This document shows, in pieces, positions 13,076 to 31,961 of a stretch of 64,000 nt of DNA (position 1 is the first letter of the stretch; each line of letters opens with the position of its first letter). Made by a program: the position numbers and the translations under genes. The stretch is from Amblyornis subalaris (Eukaryota; Chordata; Aves; Passeriformes; Ptilonorhynchidae): the NCBI GenBank assembly GCA_018881555.1, contig JACAXG010000007.1:10482435-10546434 (forward strand), given 5' to 3'. The notes below the pieces were generated by a model, which ran no database searches, had not been told where the DNA came from, and saw only the letters and a list, made by a program, of their open reading frames with translations.

Positions 13076-15784
13076 GTGAGTCGTAATTTCAAGTTGACAC
13101 TGTTGCAACAAAATGGATGTTGTGCACTCACTATGAACCCAGGCTAACTGCCTATTTTTCAGTCTAATGTTCNTAGTCTGGTAAACTTTTTTACTTTGCT
13201 TTTGGATTATCTTTTGCAATGAGTAACAAGGTTAGAATAGTGACTACCACAAAGAATAAAAACTTCATTTCATAGAGAAGTCATTTATCATGTGTAAAGC
13301 AAAGTCCCTAAGCCTTAAACAAAAAAGAAGGAAACAGATTTGCATGGGTGTTGTCTCCCTAACAGATTACTTACATTGTTTTCAGGTTTCTTCATAGAAA
13401 TCCTTCTTACTAGATAAATGCTATTCATTGTACTACGTTTTTATGTTTAAAGAAATTGTAAAACTACCAAGATTTCATTAATCCCAAGTGCAGTCCCACA
13501 TTATACTTAAAAACATATTATATATTGTTTTCAATCATCTGTGGTAATTTTACTCCCTTACTTTGAGCTAAGTCCTCTTCTTGTCGTCTTTGGTGGAGAG
13601 AAAACTTTCTGGTACCAAGGAACTGTTAGTTGAAGTCGAAAAGTACAACCCAAGCCCTGCATGTGTGAAGCAAGTTTTGTAACATGCTCTGAGTACAGCT
13701 AGAGGCTCACAAATCTGTAGAGCCCAGAGGCTGAAAATTTGTTCTCCTGTGCTTGCTGCAGATGAGCACAGTTTAATCACAAAATAAAACTGGGAATGTG
13801 CTGATCTTCCACAAGAGCTGAGCCTTCAACATGGGTTTTGTGTGCTTAGCTCTCCATCTAGTGGGGAGCTGCTGGCTTTGGCTCCTGGCAAAGGGAGGGA
13901 TAGCCAGACCAGCAGTGGGGAATGGGCTCAGGGGGGTTAGCATTGCTCTGTCTGTTTGTTAAGGAAACTTCCCTGTCTNACCACNCTGGAGCCACTCTGT
14001 CAGTCACACTCCCACCGCTCCAGGCTGCCACTGCTGGGATAAAAGCCCCTTCGCAGTGGGCAGTTCCATGACCTGACAAGTGCCCCACTTGACTCCCCGC
14101 ACACCCCACACTCACAGAGGCACACAGGTNTCCCCCACTGGATGGAGCCCAGGTTTCCCATAGCAGAGTCCCACCTCAGCCAATGTCACCTTGGTTTNAA
14201 GGCTCGAGTTGGCCACTTTGGGTTTGTCCTTTCAGAAATGGTACGGTAAAACTGTTTTCTGCTTTCCAGAAGTCAGTCCTGCTCACAGGGAGAAAANGTA
14301 CTCCACAAAGCAGCTGTGAACACACACTGGTGGGGCTCTTGAGAACTGTATTCTCCTCTAAGTGCCCGAGTGAAGCAGCAAATAACCTAAATGGGAATGT
14401 ATATGAACGGCATCCATAGCACTCCTCCATCTGCAAAGGGCCTGCTCCCAGGAGAAGAGCTGTGTGCAGAGGTCAGAGTACAAGCCAAAAAGAAAACAAG
14501 AGGCTCCAAACTCACAGTGACTATGTCAGCATTTCTCTTGAAGTGAAAGAAAATTCTCANGCAGTACCACTTCGAACAAGTTACAAGTAACCTCCCTTGA
14601 AAATATGTGATCAAAATCCACTTCAGCCTTGAAAAGGCACACCATTTATTTCATCACTTTGCTCTTACTTTTATGATGCTGTTGGACTAAAATATGCAAC
14701 ACTTGCATAGCAAAGAGTAACATTATAATTGGGCTTATACTCGACAGTTTCTTACTGAGTAGTAGCAGCAAGATGCCTTGAAACAAGACACCTCTTTACA
14801 AATCTAGACAAATGTGTAAGTTTAGCAAGTGTGCACTCTGTTCTTTCCTGTATTAAAGACTTTGATTTAAGAGCAAGTAGTTTCTGCTGAGCTTGACATC
14901 CTGAAACCTTGTGAATCCCTTTCTTCTGGGATGTTTGCCTTGTCAACCAACTTGGTTTTGTTTCTGGAAGAAGNTGAAAGAATTGAAAAGTGTGATGGAT
15001 CCAAGGTATACAGCTAGATATGCAAGGGAGTGGATGGAGTTTCCAACAGAGTGGAGATAATAAAGCATAAAAGCCTCTGAAGAACCAAATGTTTGTCANA
15101 TTTTTTAAATGTGTATCTGGCAGAGCACAAGGATGGGTAAAGAATGCCCAGCTCCAGACTGATGAACATCAGAAGGGCCACTTTCATACTTCATTGCTGT
15201 GCATTAGCATTTCAAGTCAATCCTGCTTATCATATGACATGTTCACCTAGTTGTTTTATCTCATTATATAAGTAAGCTGCACATTATTCTCCAGCCACTC
15301 TAGTTGCAGAAGTTGTTTAATCTTTTCAGTGCAGAAATCCTACCTGTCAAAGTCTCCCGTTACACCTCCAGTTCCACAAACCCGCTCTGGTTACTTTTGT
15401 AAAATTTCCANTGCTGTTCTAGAAAATCAAACAAAATGTGCTCGGCTTGCCTTTCTTGACATGTGCTATGTTCTTATCACTTACCATACCACTGCACCAG
15501 GCTCTCTGGGGAACATGGGTCTTTACTCCATCTCCCGGCACAGATAACTCTGTGCCCTGCTGCACCACCAATGCAGGAGAAGGCTCACTATCTCCTTCAA
15601 GTTAAGATTTCAGACTTGCATTTTATAAGTAAAGAAGGGAAAAAAAGCTTGTTTTCATTTAATATTTTCAGGGGCTGAAAAAGCAATTACAAAAATTTGA
15701 CTTACATCAAGTCACTGTTTAAGAAAAAAAAATGAAAACAAAACCAAAAACCCCAAAAACGCAGGTCCTTCCAACACTTAAACC
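13076..15784. other. Intergenic DNA just downstream of the COPS4 poly(A) signal
   Basis: No exon or repeat family recognised. It includes an A-rich stretch with C interruptions at 15720-15762. Confidence 0.55.
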
Positions 15785-16212
15785 AAGTGGCTTATTTCAG
15801 CCTTTATTAGAATAATCACAACTAAAAGAAACATGGTGCTTCTATTCTCACAACAGGACAAGCATCATAGGAAGTAATGGGCTACAAAGCTATAGCAATA
15901 GTGGAAAAAAATAAAATTAAATAAACCAAACCCAAAGCTTGCTGCAGACATTACAACTTCTTTTAAATGGAAACCANAGTTTTCAGGACAGCAGAGTGCA
16001 ACCAAGAGGCAGCAACAGCATCAACCTAAGCTCAGAGAACGGCGGGCCTGTCACACCAAACATGGTATCTGCTAATTGTGTCCTAAGCCATAGTGAAAGC
16101 AGAAGATGAGGAAGTGAAGGCGGCATGTTTGTTTGTTTCACAGTCCTGCTCAGTTCCCCTCTCCCAGCACAGCAGGCAGTCAGTTGCCTTCATTTGGACA
16201 ATGGTGACATAG
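15785..16212 (-). other. COPS4: COPS4 3' untranslated region
   Basis: The stretch after the TGA has no long open frame. It runs to a minus-strand AATAAA at 15808-15803, so cleavage is expected 10-25 bases beyond, near 15785. The exact end is inferred. Confidence 0.7.
15803..15808 (-). terminator. COPS4: COPS4 polyadenylation signal AATAAA
   Basis: TTTATT on the plus strand reads AATAAA on the minus strand, about 405 bases after the stop codon. It is the first canonical signal downstream of the COPS4 stop. Confidence 0.7.
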
Positions 16213-24744
<8,532 letters not shown>

Positions 24745-24803
24745 CTTGGGANCCGCCTCCTCCCACCATGGAGCGGCGCGCGGGGGCGGGAGGAGAGGGG
24801 GCG

Positions 24804-24813
24804 GTCACGTGAC
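24804..24813. promoter_or_regulatory. Palindromic E-box GTCACGTGAC
   Basis: A 10-bp perfect palindrome with the CACGTG core and the flanks favoured by USF and MiT/TFE factors. It lies 60 bp upstream of the COPS4 ATG, between the two genes. Factor identity is inferred. Confidence 0.55.
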
Positions 24814-24857
24814 GGGGGAGCCCGCCGACAGCAGGAGGGGGCGCGGGCAGGCCGGCT

Positions 24858-24872
24858 GCGCGCGCGCGCGCG
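24858..24872. repeat. Alternating GC dinucleotide tract
   Basis: About 15 bases of uninterrupted GCGCGC, a classic potential Z-DNA-forming sequence, lie within the intergenic promoter. Confidence 0.85.
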
Positions 24873-24896
24873 CCGGGGGGAGTATATCCTACGGAG

Positions 24897-24915
24897 ATAT
24901 CCCGCGGGATATAAA
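24897..24915 (+). promoter_or_regulatory. 16-bp palindrome with overlapping TATA-like box
   Basis: ATATCCCGCGGGATAT (24897-24912) is a perfect palindrome. Its centre, TCCCGCGGGA, holds two opposed CCCGC half-sites resembling E2F sites. TATAAA at 24910-24915 overlaps its right end and could direct plus-strand initiation about 30 bp downstream. Function is inferred. Confidence 0.45.
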
Positions 24916-24988
24916 CCGCGCGTGGGAGAAAACCGGAGCTGCCGCCGCCGCCTCCTCCTCCTCCCACGAGAGGCGCCCTCGCGTGGCC

Positions 24989-25021
24989 CCGGAAGCGGAC
25001 GGCGGGGCGGTCCCGGAAGCG
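24989..25021 (+). promoter_or_regulatory. Two ETS-type motifs CCGGAAGCG
   Basis: Identical CCGGAAGCG sites at 24989-24997 and 25013-25021, 24 bp apart. ETS/GABP sites are typical of bidirectional CpG-island promoters. These lie between the two start regions. Confidence 0.55.
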
Positions 25022-25670
25022 CGGGGCGCTGCGCCGGCGGTTGCCAGGGCGGCGCTGTATTATGGGATGCGGCGGGGGAATGGCGCGGGGCGCGTGATTT
25101 TGAACAAACGCGGCGGCGGGATCGGCGCGGGCGCGGCCGCCGCCGCCGCGGCCGCCGGGAGCGGCACCGGGGGGCGCCGGCACTGGAGAGAGGCATCGCT
25201 AGCGGAGGAGGAAGAAGAGCGCCCGCCCGCCCAGTGAGTNCGAGGGGCGGGAAAGCGGCGGCGGGAGGACGGAGAAGGGGGAGCGGGCACGGCTGACAGC
25301 CGCCTCCCGCCGGGAATGAACAGGCCCGGCCGCGCCGGGCGCTATCCCCGCGGCGGGCCGTGCTCCCGGGCGGCCTCGCCGGCCTCCCCGGGATGGCNCG
25401 GACAGCCGGTCCCGGCTGCCCCTCCGCCGCGGGGGTGCCCGCCCGGCGCGTCCCCTCCCCGCCGCTGGCTGGGGTCTGCTGCGCCCGGAGCCGCGGCGGA
25501 GCGGAGGGGTCGCGGCGGCCCCGGAGCGCGGCGAGGCTCCCCCTCGGAGCAGGGTCTGCGCGGGACCCGCCGGTGCGGAAGGGGTTGGGGTTGGCGGCTC
25601 GGGGGCGGCGCCGGGGCGGGGCGGTGGGGGCAGGTGCGGCGGGGGCGGGAGCGGCGGTGACGGGCTGAAA

Positions 25671-25735
25671 ATGGCGGATCTTTCGAAATACGGTGGCGGC
25701 CGCCGACGCTAACGGGCCCGGGCCGCCCCCGCCAG
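25671..25735 (+). other. LIN54: Probable LIN54 5'UTR exon 1 (3' part; TSS undefined)
   Basis: The sequence ends in GCCAG followed by GTGAGA, a near-perfect donor and the best one in the island. Spliced to the acceptor at 41163/41164, the LIN54 frame reads back into an in-frame TGA at 25666-25668 with no ATG between, which supports 41199 as the initiator. The segment contains a YY1-like AAAATGGCGGATC, a 13-codon upstream ORF (25671-25712) and a CDE-CHR-like element. An alternative donor, GTGAGT, lies at 25234. Confidence 0.55.
25673..25687 (+). promoter_or_regulatory. CDE-N4-CHR-like cell-cycle element
   Basis: GGCGG (25673-25677), a four-base spacer ATCT, then TTCGAA (25682-25687). This is the spacing of tandem CDE/CHR elements in cell-cycle promoters, and TTCGAA is an accepted CHR variant (TTYRAA), the motif LIN54 itself binds. 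Function at this site is inferred. Confidence 0.45.
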
Positions 25736-26171
25736 GTGAGACCCGGCCTGGGGGGCGCGGGGGGAGCGGCCGCGGTGACGGCACCGCGCGGGGCCGGCGG
25801 TCGCCGGGTCTCATCGCGCCGGGCCCGGGGCTGGCGAGGCCCGGCTGCCCCGGCCCGGGGACAGCGCGTCAGGCGGCGCCGGGGCCCCGGCCGCTCGCCC
25901 AACTGGCCGGCGTGCGCCGCCCGAGGGGACCGGGCCGCCCCGNGTGAGCCGCCGGGGCCGCGCCGGGAACGGCCCCAGGTGGGTGAGGACGTCCCGCCTG
26001 TGTCAGCGGGATGCTGTCTCCAGCTCTTCCCCGCGGAGCGGGTGCGGTGCTTCCTCAACTCACCCGGTGGTAGGGCGCACCTGTGCCCGGGCCGTGCTCT
26101 GCCCGGCTGTACACAGCCCCCAGCTCCAAGGGAGTGTGTCTGATTTGGGGCTTCTCGGTAAAAGAAAAANA

Positions 26172-26620
26172 AGGAGAGAGTCCAGCGGAGACCACGAAGA
26201 TGATGAGAGGTCTGGAGCACCTCTCTGATGAGGAGAGACTGGGTAGCTGGGCCTGTTTAGCCTGGAGAAGACTGAGAGGGGATCTCATTAATGTATATAA
26301 ATATCTCAAAGGTGGGTGCCCAGGGGATGGTGCCAGACTTCTCGGTAGTGTCCAGTGACGGGATAATGACAAATGGCCATAAATTAGAACACAAGAAGTT
26401 TCACCTCAACACGAGGAGCAAGTTCTTTACGTTGAGGGTGGCAGAACACTNGAACAGGCCGCCCAGGGAGGTCATGGAGTCTCCCTCTCAGGAGGCTTTT
26501 AAAANCCACCTGGATGTGTTCCTGTGTCACCTGCTCCAGGTGACGCTGTCTTGGCAGGGGTGTTGGACTGGATGATTGCCAGAGGTCCCTTCCAAACCTA
26601 ACAATTCTGTGATTCTGTGA
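26172..26620 (+). mobile_element. CR1 retroposon, 5'-truncated, plus orientation
   Basis: It contains the conserved GAAGATGATGAGAGG and CTGGAGCACCTCTCTGATGA blocks of CR1. It ends with two tandem ATTCTGTG units (26604-26619), the hallmark CR1 3' terminus. It sits just past the CpG island in LIN54 intron 1. Confidence 0.88.
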
Positions 26621-29600
26621 ATGTAGCAGGACTATCTTCTGGGATAGTCCCAGCTTTTCTTGTCACCNCTTTTGCTCATTATGAGGTATATTGGCATTCA
26701 GAATGTGTTTCTAATTTTTTGTGGCCTTAACTTTGAAGCATGTCATGTACTAATTATGTAATGCTTGAAGATTTGGGTTCTGGAAAGCACCGTGGCATGT
26801 GAAACTGACCGCTGGGATATGCTGTAAACAGGAGGAAAGCTCTCAGATTTAAGATGTCAGGTGAGGAAAGAACAGATATTTAAATCACATTTCATTAGTT
26901 TCATCATTCTGAACAGTTGCTTGAAATATATTACAGTTATTGTAGGAAACAATGAATATAGAAAAGTAATTTGAAGTATTCTTTGTTTACATGAAGCTGG
27001 CAATAACAAACAGACAATGAATCCTTGAACATGTGGTTAGCTTATTCACAATAGCTTTTGGCTTATTGGAGGCAAGGAGAATAGTGGGTTATCAGCTTCT
27101 GTCAGTGAACTCCTTTTGTAAAATAAAATGCATTATAGTTGTCTTTTTTATTATTATTATTTGTCAAGACATCCAGTTTACAAATCCATCAGCAAGTTGG
27201 TTACATGCCTTGTACAGAGTTGTACTAACCTACAGAGAGATGTGTGGCTGTACTGCTCTGTAGGCCAAGCCTCTTAAAGGCTGGCTTGGAGAGTGTGGTA
27301 GAAAATACAGCCCAGCTTCTCTAATGGGTTAAAAAGGGTTAATGCTTCTTGTAAGGTGGTAAGCTTCAGCAGTTTGTTATTCAAGGCTGCTTGTTCAGGT
27401 TATGTATCAAGAACTATCTGATGATGTTTAGTTTGCTGGTACTCCTGTGATGTCCACGCTCAGATAGTTTGTAACTGAATGTTCTGAACAGTTCAGCCAG
27501 AATTCTGTAGATGTTTTAAATGCTTCCAGGTTGAGTATCTGCTAACCACAAGTAAATATGAAGCNTGGTGATGAAGAGTGCTATCAGATTTCAGCCTTAG
27601 AGATGTTGTTTTATCATACATTGAGATATCTTTTATTTTAGATTTGGAAAAACTGTCAGAGCCCCTTACACTTGTTTGAAAAATATTTGGGGGAGAAACT
27701 AAGGTAGATTGGGTGTGTGTTTTGATTTCTGATTCAGCAACAAACTGTGCTTCCTTATCTGTCACTTGGTCTCTTTGTGCTTTTGTTCCCTCCCTGTGCT
27801 GTACAGGTAGTGCTTTCTTCTTCGCATGCTGTGAGAAGCACATCCTAATGTCCTACAGAGTTTGTACNCTATGGCGGTGGGAGGGTATGGTGNGGTGCTT
27901 CATAGCAAGTAACTAGGAGACAGTCATGATTGTTTGGTTTGGGTTTTTTATTATTCTTCTTAGTTTCAAGAGCACCCAAGGAGAAGTGGAAAACATTTCT
28001 TCAGTTCTTGTTACGAAGGTTTGTATTTTGCCAGGTCTTATGTTTGAGTAGTTTGGTTTTCTCAGTTGCTCAGAAAGCTGATCAGCATCATGTAGCTTTC
28101 AGTACAGCCTGTGACTAGGCTTGCTCACCTAACAACATTAGAGACCTGAAAAAAATTTTCTTTTACAAGAAAGAACAAGACTGACAGAATAATCCCTTGA
28201 TAGTCATGGGGCGCAAAGCTAGATGATGTGGGAGATTCAGATTTCTCATGTTCCAGATCAGGATGTAGATGAGTGGCTCCTTAACTCTTTCAACTTGTGT
28301 GTCATTCCCCTTCAGAAGCCATCCTTCTGCCACGGGACGTGTTGCTGCCCATGTGAGGGTTATGGTCTTAGTTTTGGGCTCCGCTTTGGTCTGTTGTACA
28401 AGTTGTAAGTACGTGGAGAATCCACATCTCTAGGGACTGACTGTCTTGGCTTTTTTTCTTCTTTTGGAATAACGGCAGTTTCTGTTACAGACTCAAGAAC
28501 TCTCTCTTCTTTGCGTGAGTCTCTTGTTCCTGTGAAAAGTCTTTGAGGTGTGATCCCTTGGTGCTGCTCTGGTGCTCATAGACTTTGAACTGAGCTATCT
28601 CAGCACACTGACTCACCAGAATTTGCTCACTATTTTGTGGAGTAGTTTTCTTCCTGGGTTGAACACCAGTGTCAGTGGCGTGGAGAAGATGGGGCTGTGG
28701 CAGCCCACAGTTAGGTTTGGATGATTTTGCTCCAGCCTGGCCCCTTCATCTGGGCTGCCCTTGCAGCTACATAGATGTTTGCTAGCACAAGGAGAAGGGA
28801 AAATGTATGGAAATGTAGGGGCAGATGCCAAAGGTGGACAGGAGACCTTTAGCAGTAGTGCTGGCTTAATACATACAGGAAATTGAATTATGAGAAAAGT
28901 AATGCTGCTGCTCATGAGCACGCAGTGGTCAGAGTAGCAAATGATGCTATTTGAAATAACAGTGCACTACAGGTATTGCTAGAAAATTGCTCACACTAAA
29001 TCTTGGTTTAGTAGTGTATAATTAAGAGTTTGTTGACTTATAAGGTTTTTTAGCTTTCACTTTTAAAATTATAATGGAAGCATGAATTACCCAGAACTTG
29101 CCAAGGGAAGAAGGATCTCCTGCTAACTGGTATGTGGACAAGAGGTTAGTTGGTTTGGTTTGTTCTCTGTCCATTCTTAAAAAGGAACCAACCAGCACCT
29201 CTGTTATAAACATGGCAGTGGTAACATGAGCTTAAACAATCTTCCCATGGAAAAAAAACCCCAAAACAACACCAAAAACTGTAACTGTGTAATATACAAT
29301 TCTCACGTACATATCACTTGACAACTGTCAGTTTAAACAGGTAGGAGTTGCTAATTTGTGTACCTTGCCCATTCTTCTGATCTGCTGCACACAGTTGTTT
29401 GTGCGGTGTGTCAGGCAGGGAGTGCTCATTTAGCAGAATGTAGGGTAATGGAAAGGGAATGGCTTGCGTTGGTTGAGGGAATTATGGTTGCCTTGGGAAC
29501 TATTTTGTGACTATAGATGGTTAATTTGTTCTAGAACACCTGATATTTTCTGAAGTATTCACTGTTGGAATAAAAGACTGGCTACTTACACTAATTATGT

Positions 29601-30761
29601 ATTCAGCGTTTGATAAGGAGTAAGGTTGGGTTTTTTTCCTTGCTGTAGTTGCCATTTGGTATTGTATTTGACAAATCTAGAGCTGTGATCCTCTGGGAAG
29701 CATGCAGACTGACTGCCTTCATGTCTTGTCTTATGTAGGGATTGGGAAGGAGAATGGAAATGATTTTGTCTGTGTTCCCCATACATATTTTGTTACTGTG
29801 TTCAAATGATTTCCTCTCACTCTGTTATTATATATGCAAACATGGTGAGTTTGCAGTCTTAGATTATTAATTTTTCCACTTACCTTTGTTAATCATAGCT
29901 TCCTCATGGATTCATCTTTTTCTGGTTTCATGACATTCATTTTGTTAAAGCAATCTCTAGCTCAGTAAGCTTAAACAAAAGACTCTCTGTTGAAAAAACA
30001 GTGCTGAATGATTTTGTAATTCTTTGCTTTATGACAAACCAAACCTTTCAATTTTAGAGACAAAACACAGAGTGTCAGAGAGAGTAAGAAAACAGGGAAT
30101 GCCTAAAATGAATGGCACTATTTTACCCATTACTGAACTGATGGCAAAATTGAAGAATGGCAATTAATTAGGAGAATTGTAATACAGCAAGATCACCTCC
30201 ATACAGTTGTGCTCTTTCATTTGATGATATGCCAGCAGTACAGGGTGAGTCTTGGGTAAAACATGCTTCTGTGGAGGCTTTTCTAACAAATGAATGAAAG
30301 CGTGTCTGGTGTCAAGAGTTTCTTAACTGCATTTCCTATCTTTTTGTGCCATTCTTTGTGAATTTCAGTTGCCTGGAATAGTTGATGTGGGCTTGTTTGT
30401 ATTTGGCAAAAAGGGATAGGAGAACACAGCAAACAAGGAAATTAGCTAGCATGTTCTTTAGTTTGTTTTGCTTGTAAAATGGCCCAATAAAAAGATTTGT
30501 TTCTGCAAGATTTATTTGTTTTCCCCTTGAAATCAACTTAGGCAAACGAGTGACCTTCACTTTCTTAACTGTAGCTGGTTTTTGCTTTGCATAGGTAGGT
30601 GTTCTAAATCACTTGCACTAGGAAGCAGTCAGGAATCTCTGGGAACTACGAGCCTTGTGTTTTATGTAGTCCATTCAATCTTTTCTTAAAATAAGTTTTG
30701 TCTCTTTGCTAGGTGAATGTCTGGATCATTAAATGACCAGTGGCTTTTTTTCCAATTGCAG

Positions 30762-31016
30762 AGATCAGCTTTGGCACCAGTGCTGTCAGCTGGCAACACT
30801 GGAGTGACCAGCAAGGCTGTAGTCAATTTTGCACCCGCTATGACATTAGCAAAGTTTGTCACTTCTGTCTCTTGTGGACAAAAAAATGTACGAGCTATGG
30901 AGTCCCCCAGGAGAGAAGCAGGAAACATGAAAGAGAGAGTCTACTTGTGAATTTTTACCATTCCTACTGGAATGACTGGGAAAAATAAGACCTCGTTCTT
31001 TCTGTTGAACAGTAAG
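30762..31016 (+). other. Candidate alternative 5'UTR exon in LIN54 intron 1
   Basis: A pyrimidine tract and CCAATTGCAG acceptor precede it and AAG-GTGAGT follows it, giving a 255-nt potential internal exon. Two of three frames stay open for much of it, but neither is open throughout and neither protein is recognisable. Only the splice signals support it. Confidence 0.3.
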
Positions 31017-31740
31017 GTGAGTTTTGGTGTTATGTCAGAAAAAAGAAATAGGTTGAATAAAAGGTTTTGACAAGTTGGATGTCCTGGATTCTTAACAGAA
31101 ATTCTTAATGACATTGATAAGTGCAGATGCTATAGAATTTAGCACAGAGACATCCCATAGACATTTATAAGTTCTATTGCTGCTGCTGGGTTGGTTTCGA
31201 TAGGCTGTACGGTTTGACGCTTGGGTGTGTGTCCTGAGCTGGATTATGGGAGAACTTACTGAGTGACACCCTCTGGTTCAGGTGTGTCCAGCTCTTTGTG
31301 GGCATGTGGTGCTTTGAACTGTGTAGAGATGAACTGGGGCAGCTGAGTCACAGCAGAGAACCTGCCAAGCTGCAGGTCAGCTCCAGTGTCCTGTCATAAA
31401 TAACAGACTGTTAATNTCTAGTGCTCAAAATTGTGAATTGACAGTTGGCAAAAGCTTCTTTTGGATATACAAAGTAGTTTTAGATGTAGTAAAGAGCTAG
31501 ATATTGCTACATAAAAAAAAAAGCCAAACAACTTTTTCCATGGAAAAATACAGGTAAGATTTTTATATAATTGTTTCTTCACTTACTGTTTCTGAGAATG
31601 AGATGAACATTCTGGATCTGTATCAGCTCACTGTAGTGGTGACTTGTCCAACTTATGGTTGAGCATGTTTGCCATGGAAGTCAAACTTGGAATGGTGTCC
31701 TGTAAGGACAGATTTGGGGCGTTTCTCAAAGCCTGTTGGT

Positions 31741-31961
31741 TGTTTAGATTGGATATTAGGAAGAGGTTCTTCCCCCAGAGTAGTGCACTGGAATAGGCTT
31801 CCCAGGGCGGTGGTCACAGCTGCCTGACGGAGCTCAAGGAGCGTTTGGAAAATGCTCTCTGGCACAGAGTGGGATTGTTGGGGCTGTCCTGTGCGGGGGC
31901 AGGGGTTGGGCTCGATGATCCTTGTGGGTCCCTTCCAGCTCAGAATATTCTGTGATTCTGA
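31741..31961 (+). mobile_element. CR1 retroposon 3' fragment, plus orientation
   Basis: It starts in TTTAGATTGGATATTAGGAA and ends with ATTCTGTGATTCTG, preceded by the usual GTCCCTTCCAGCTCAGAAT block. About 220 bp, strongly 5'-truncated. Confidence 0.88.

Noticed and set aside
1..15784. Possible PLAC8 gene, expected near COPS4 from mammalian gene order
   Set aside because: No cysteine-rich PLAC8 exon could be recognised on either strand; it may lie outside the window.
25234..25239. GTGAGT as the LIN54 exon 1 donor
   Set aside because: The preceding bases are CCA, not CAG, and the donor at 25736 is better. It is kept only as a possible alternative.
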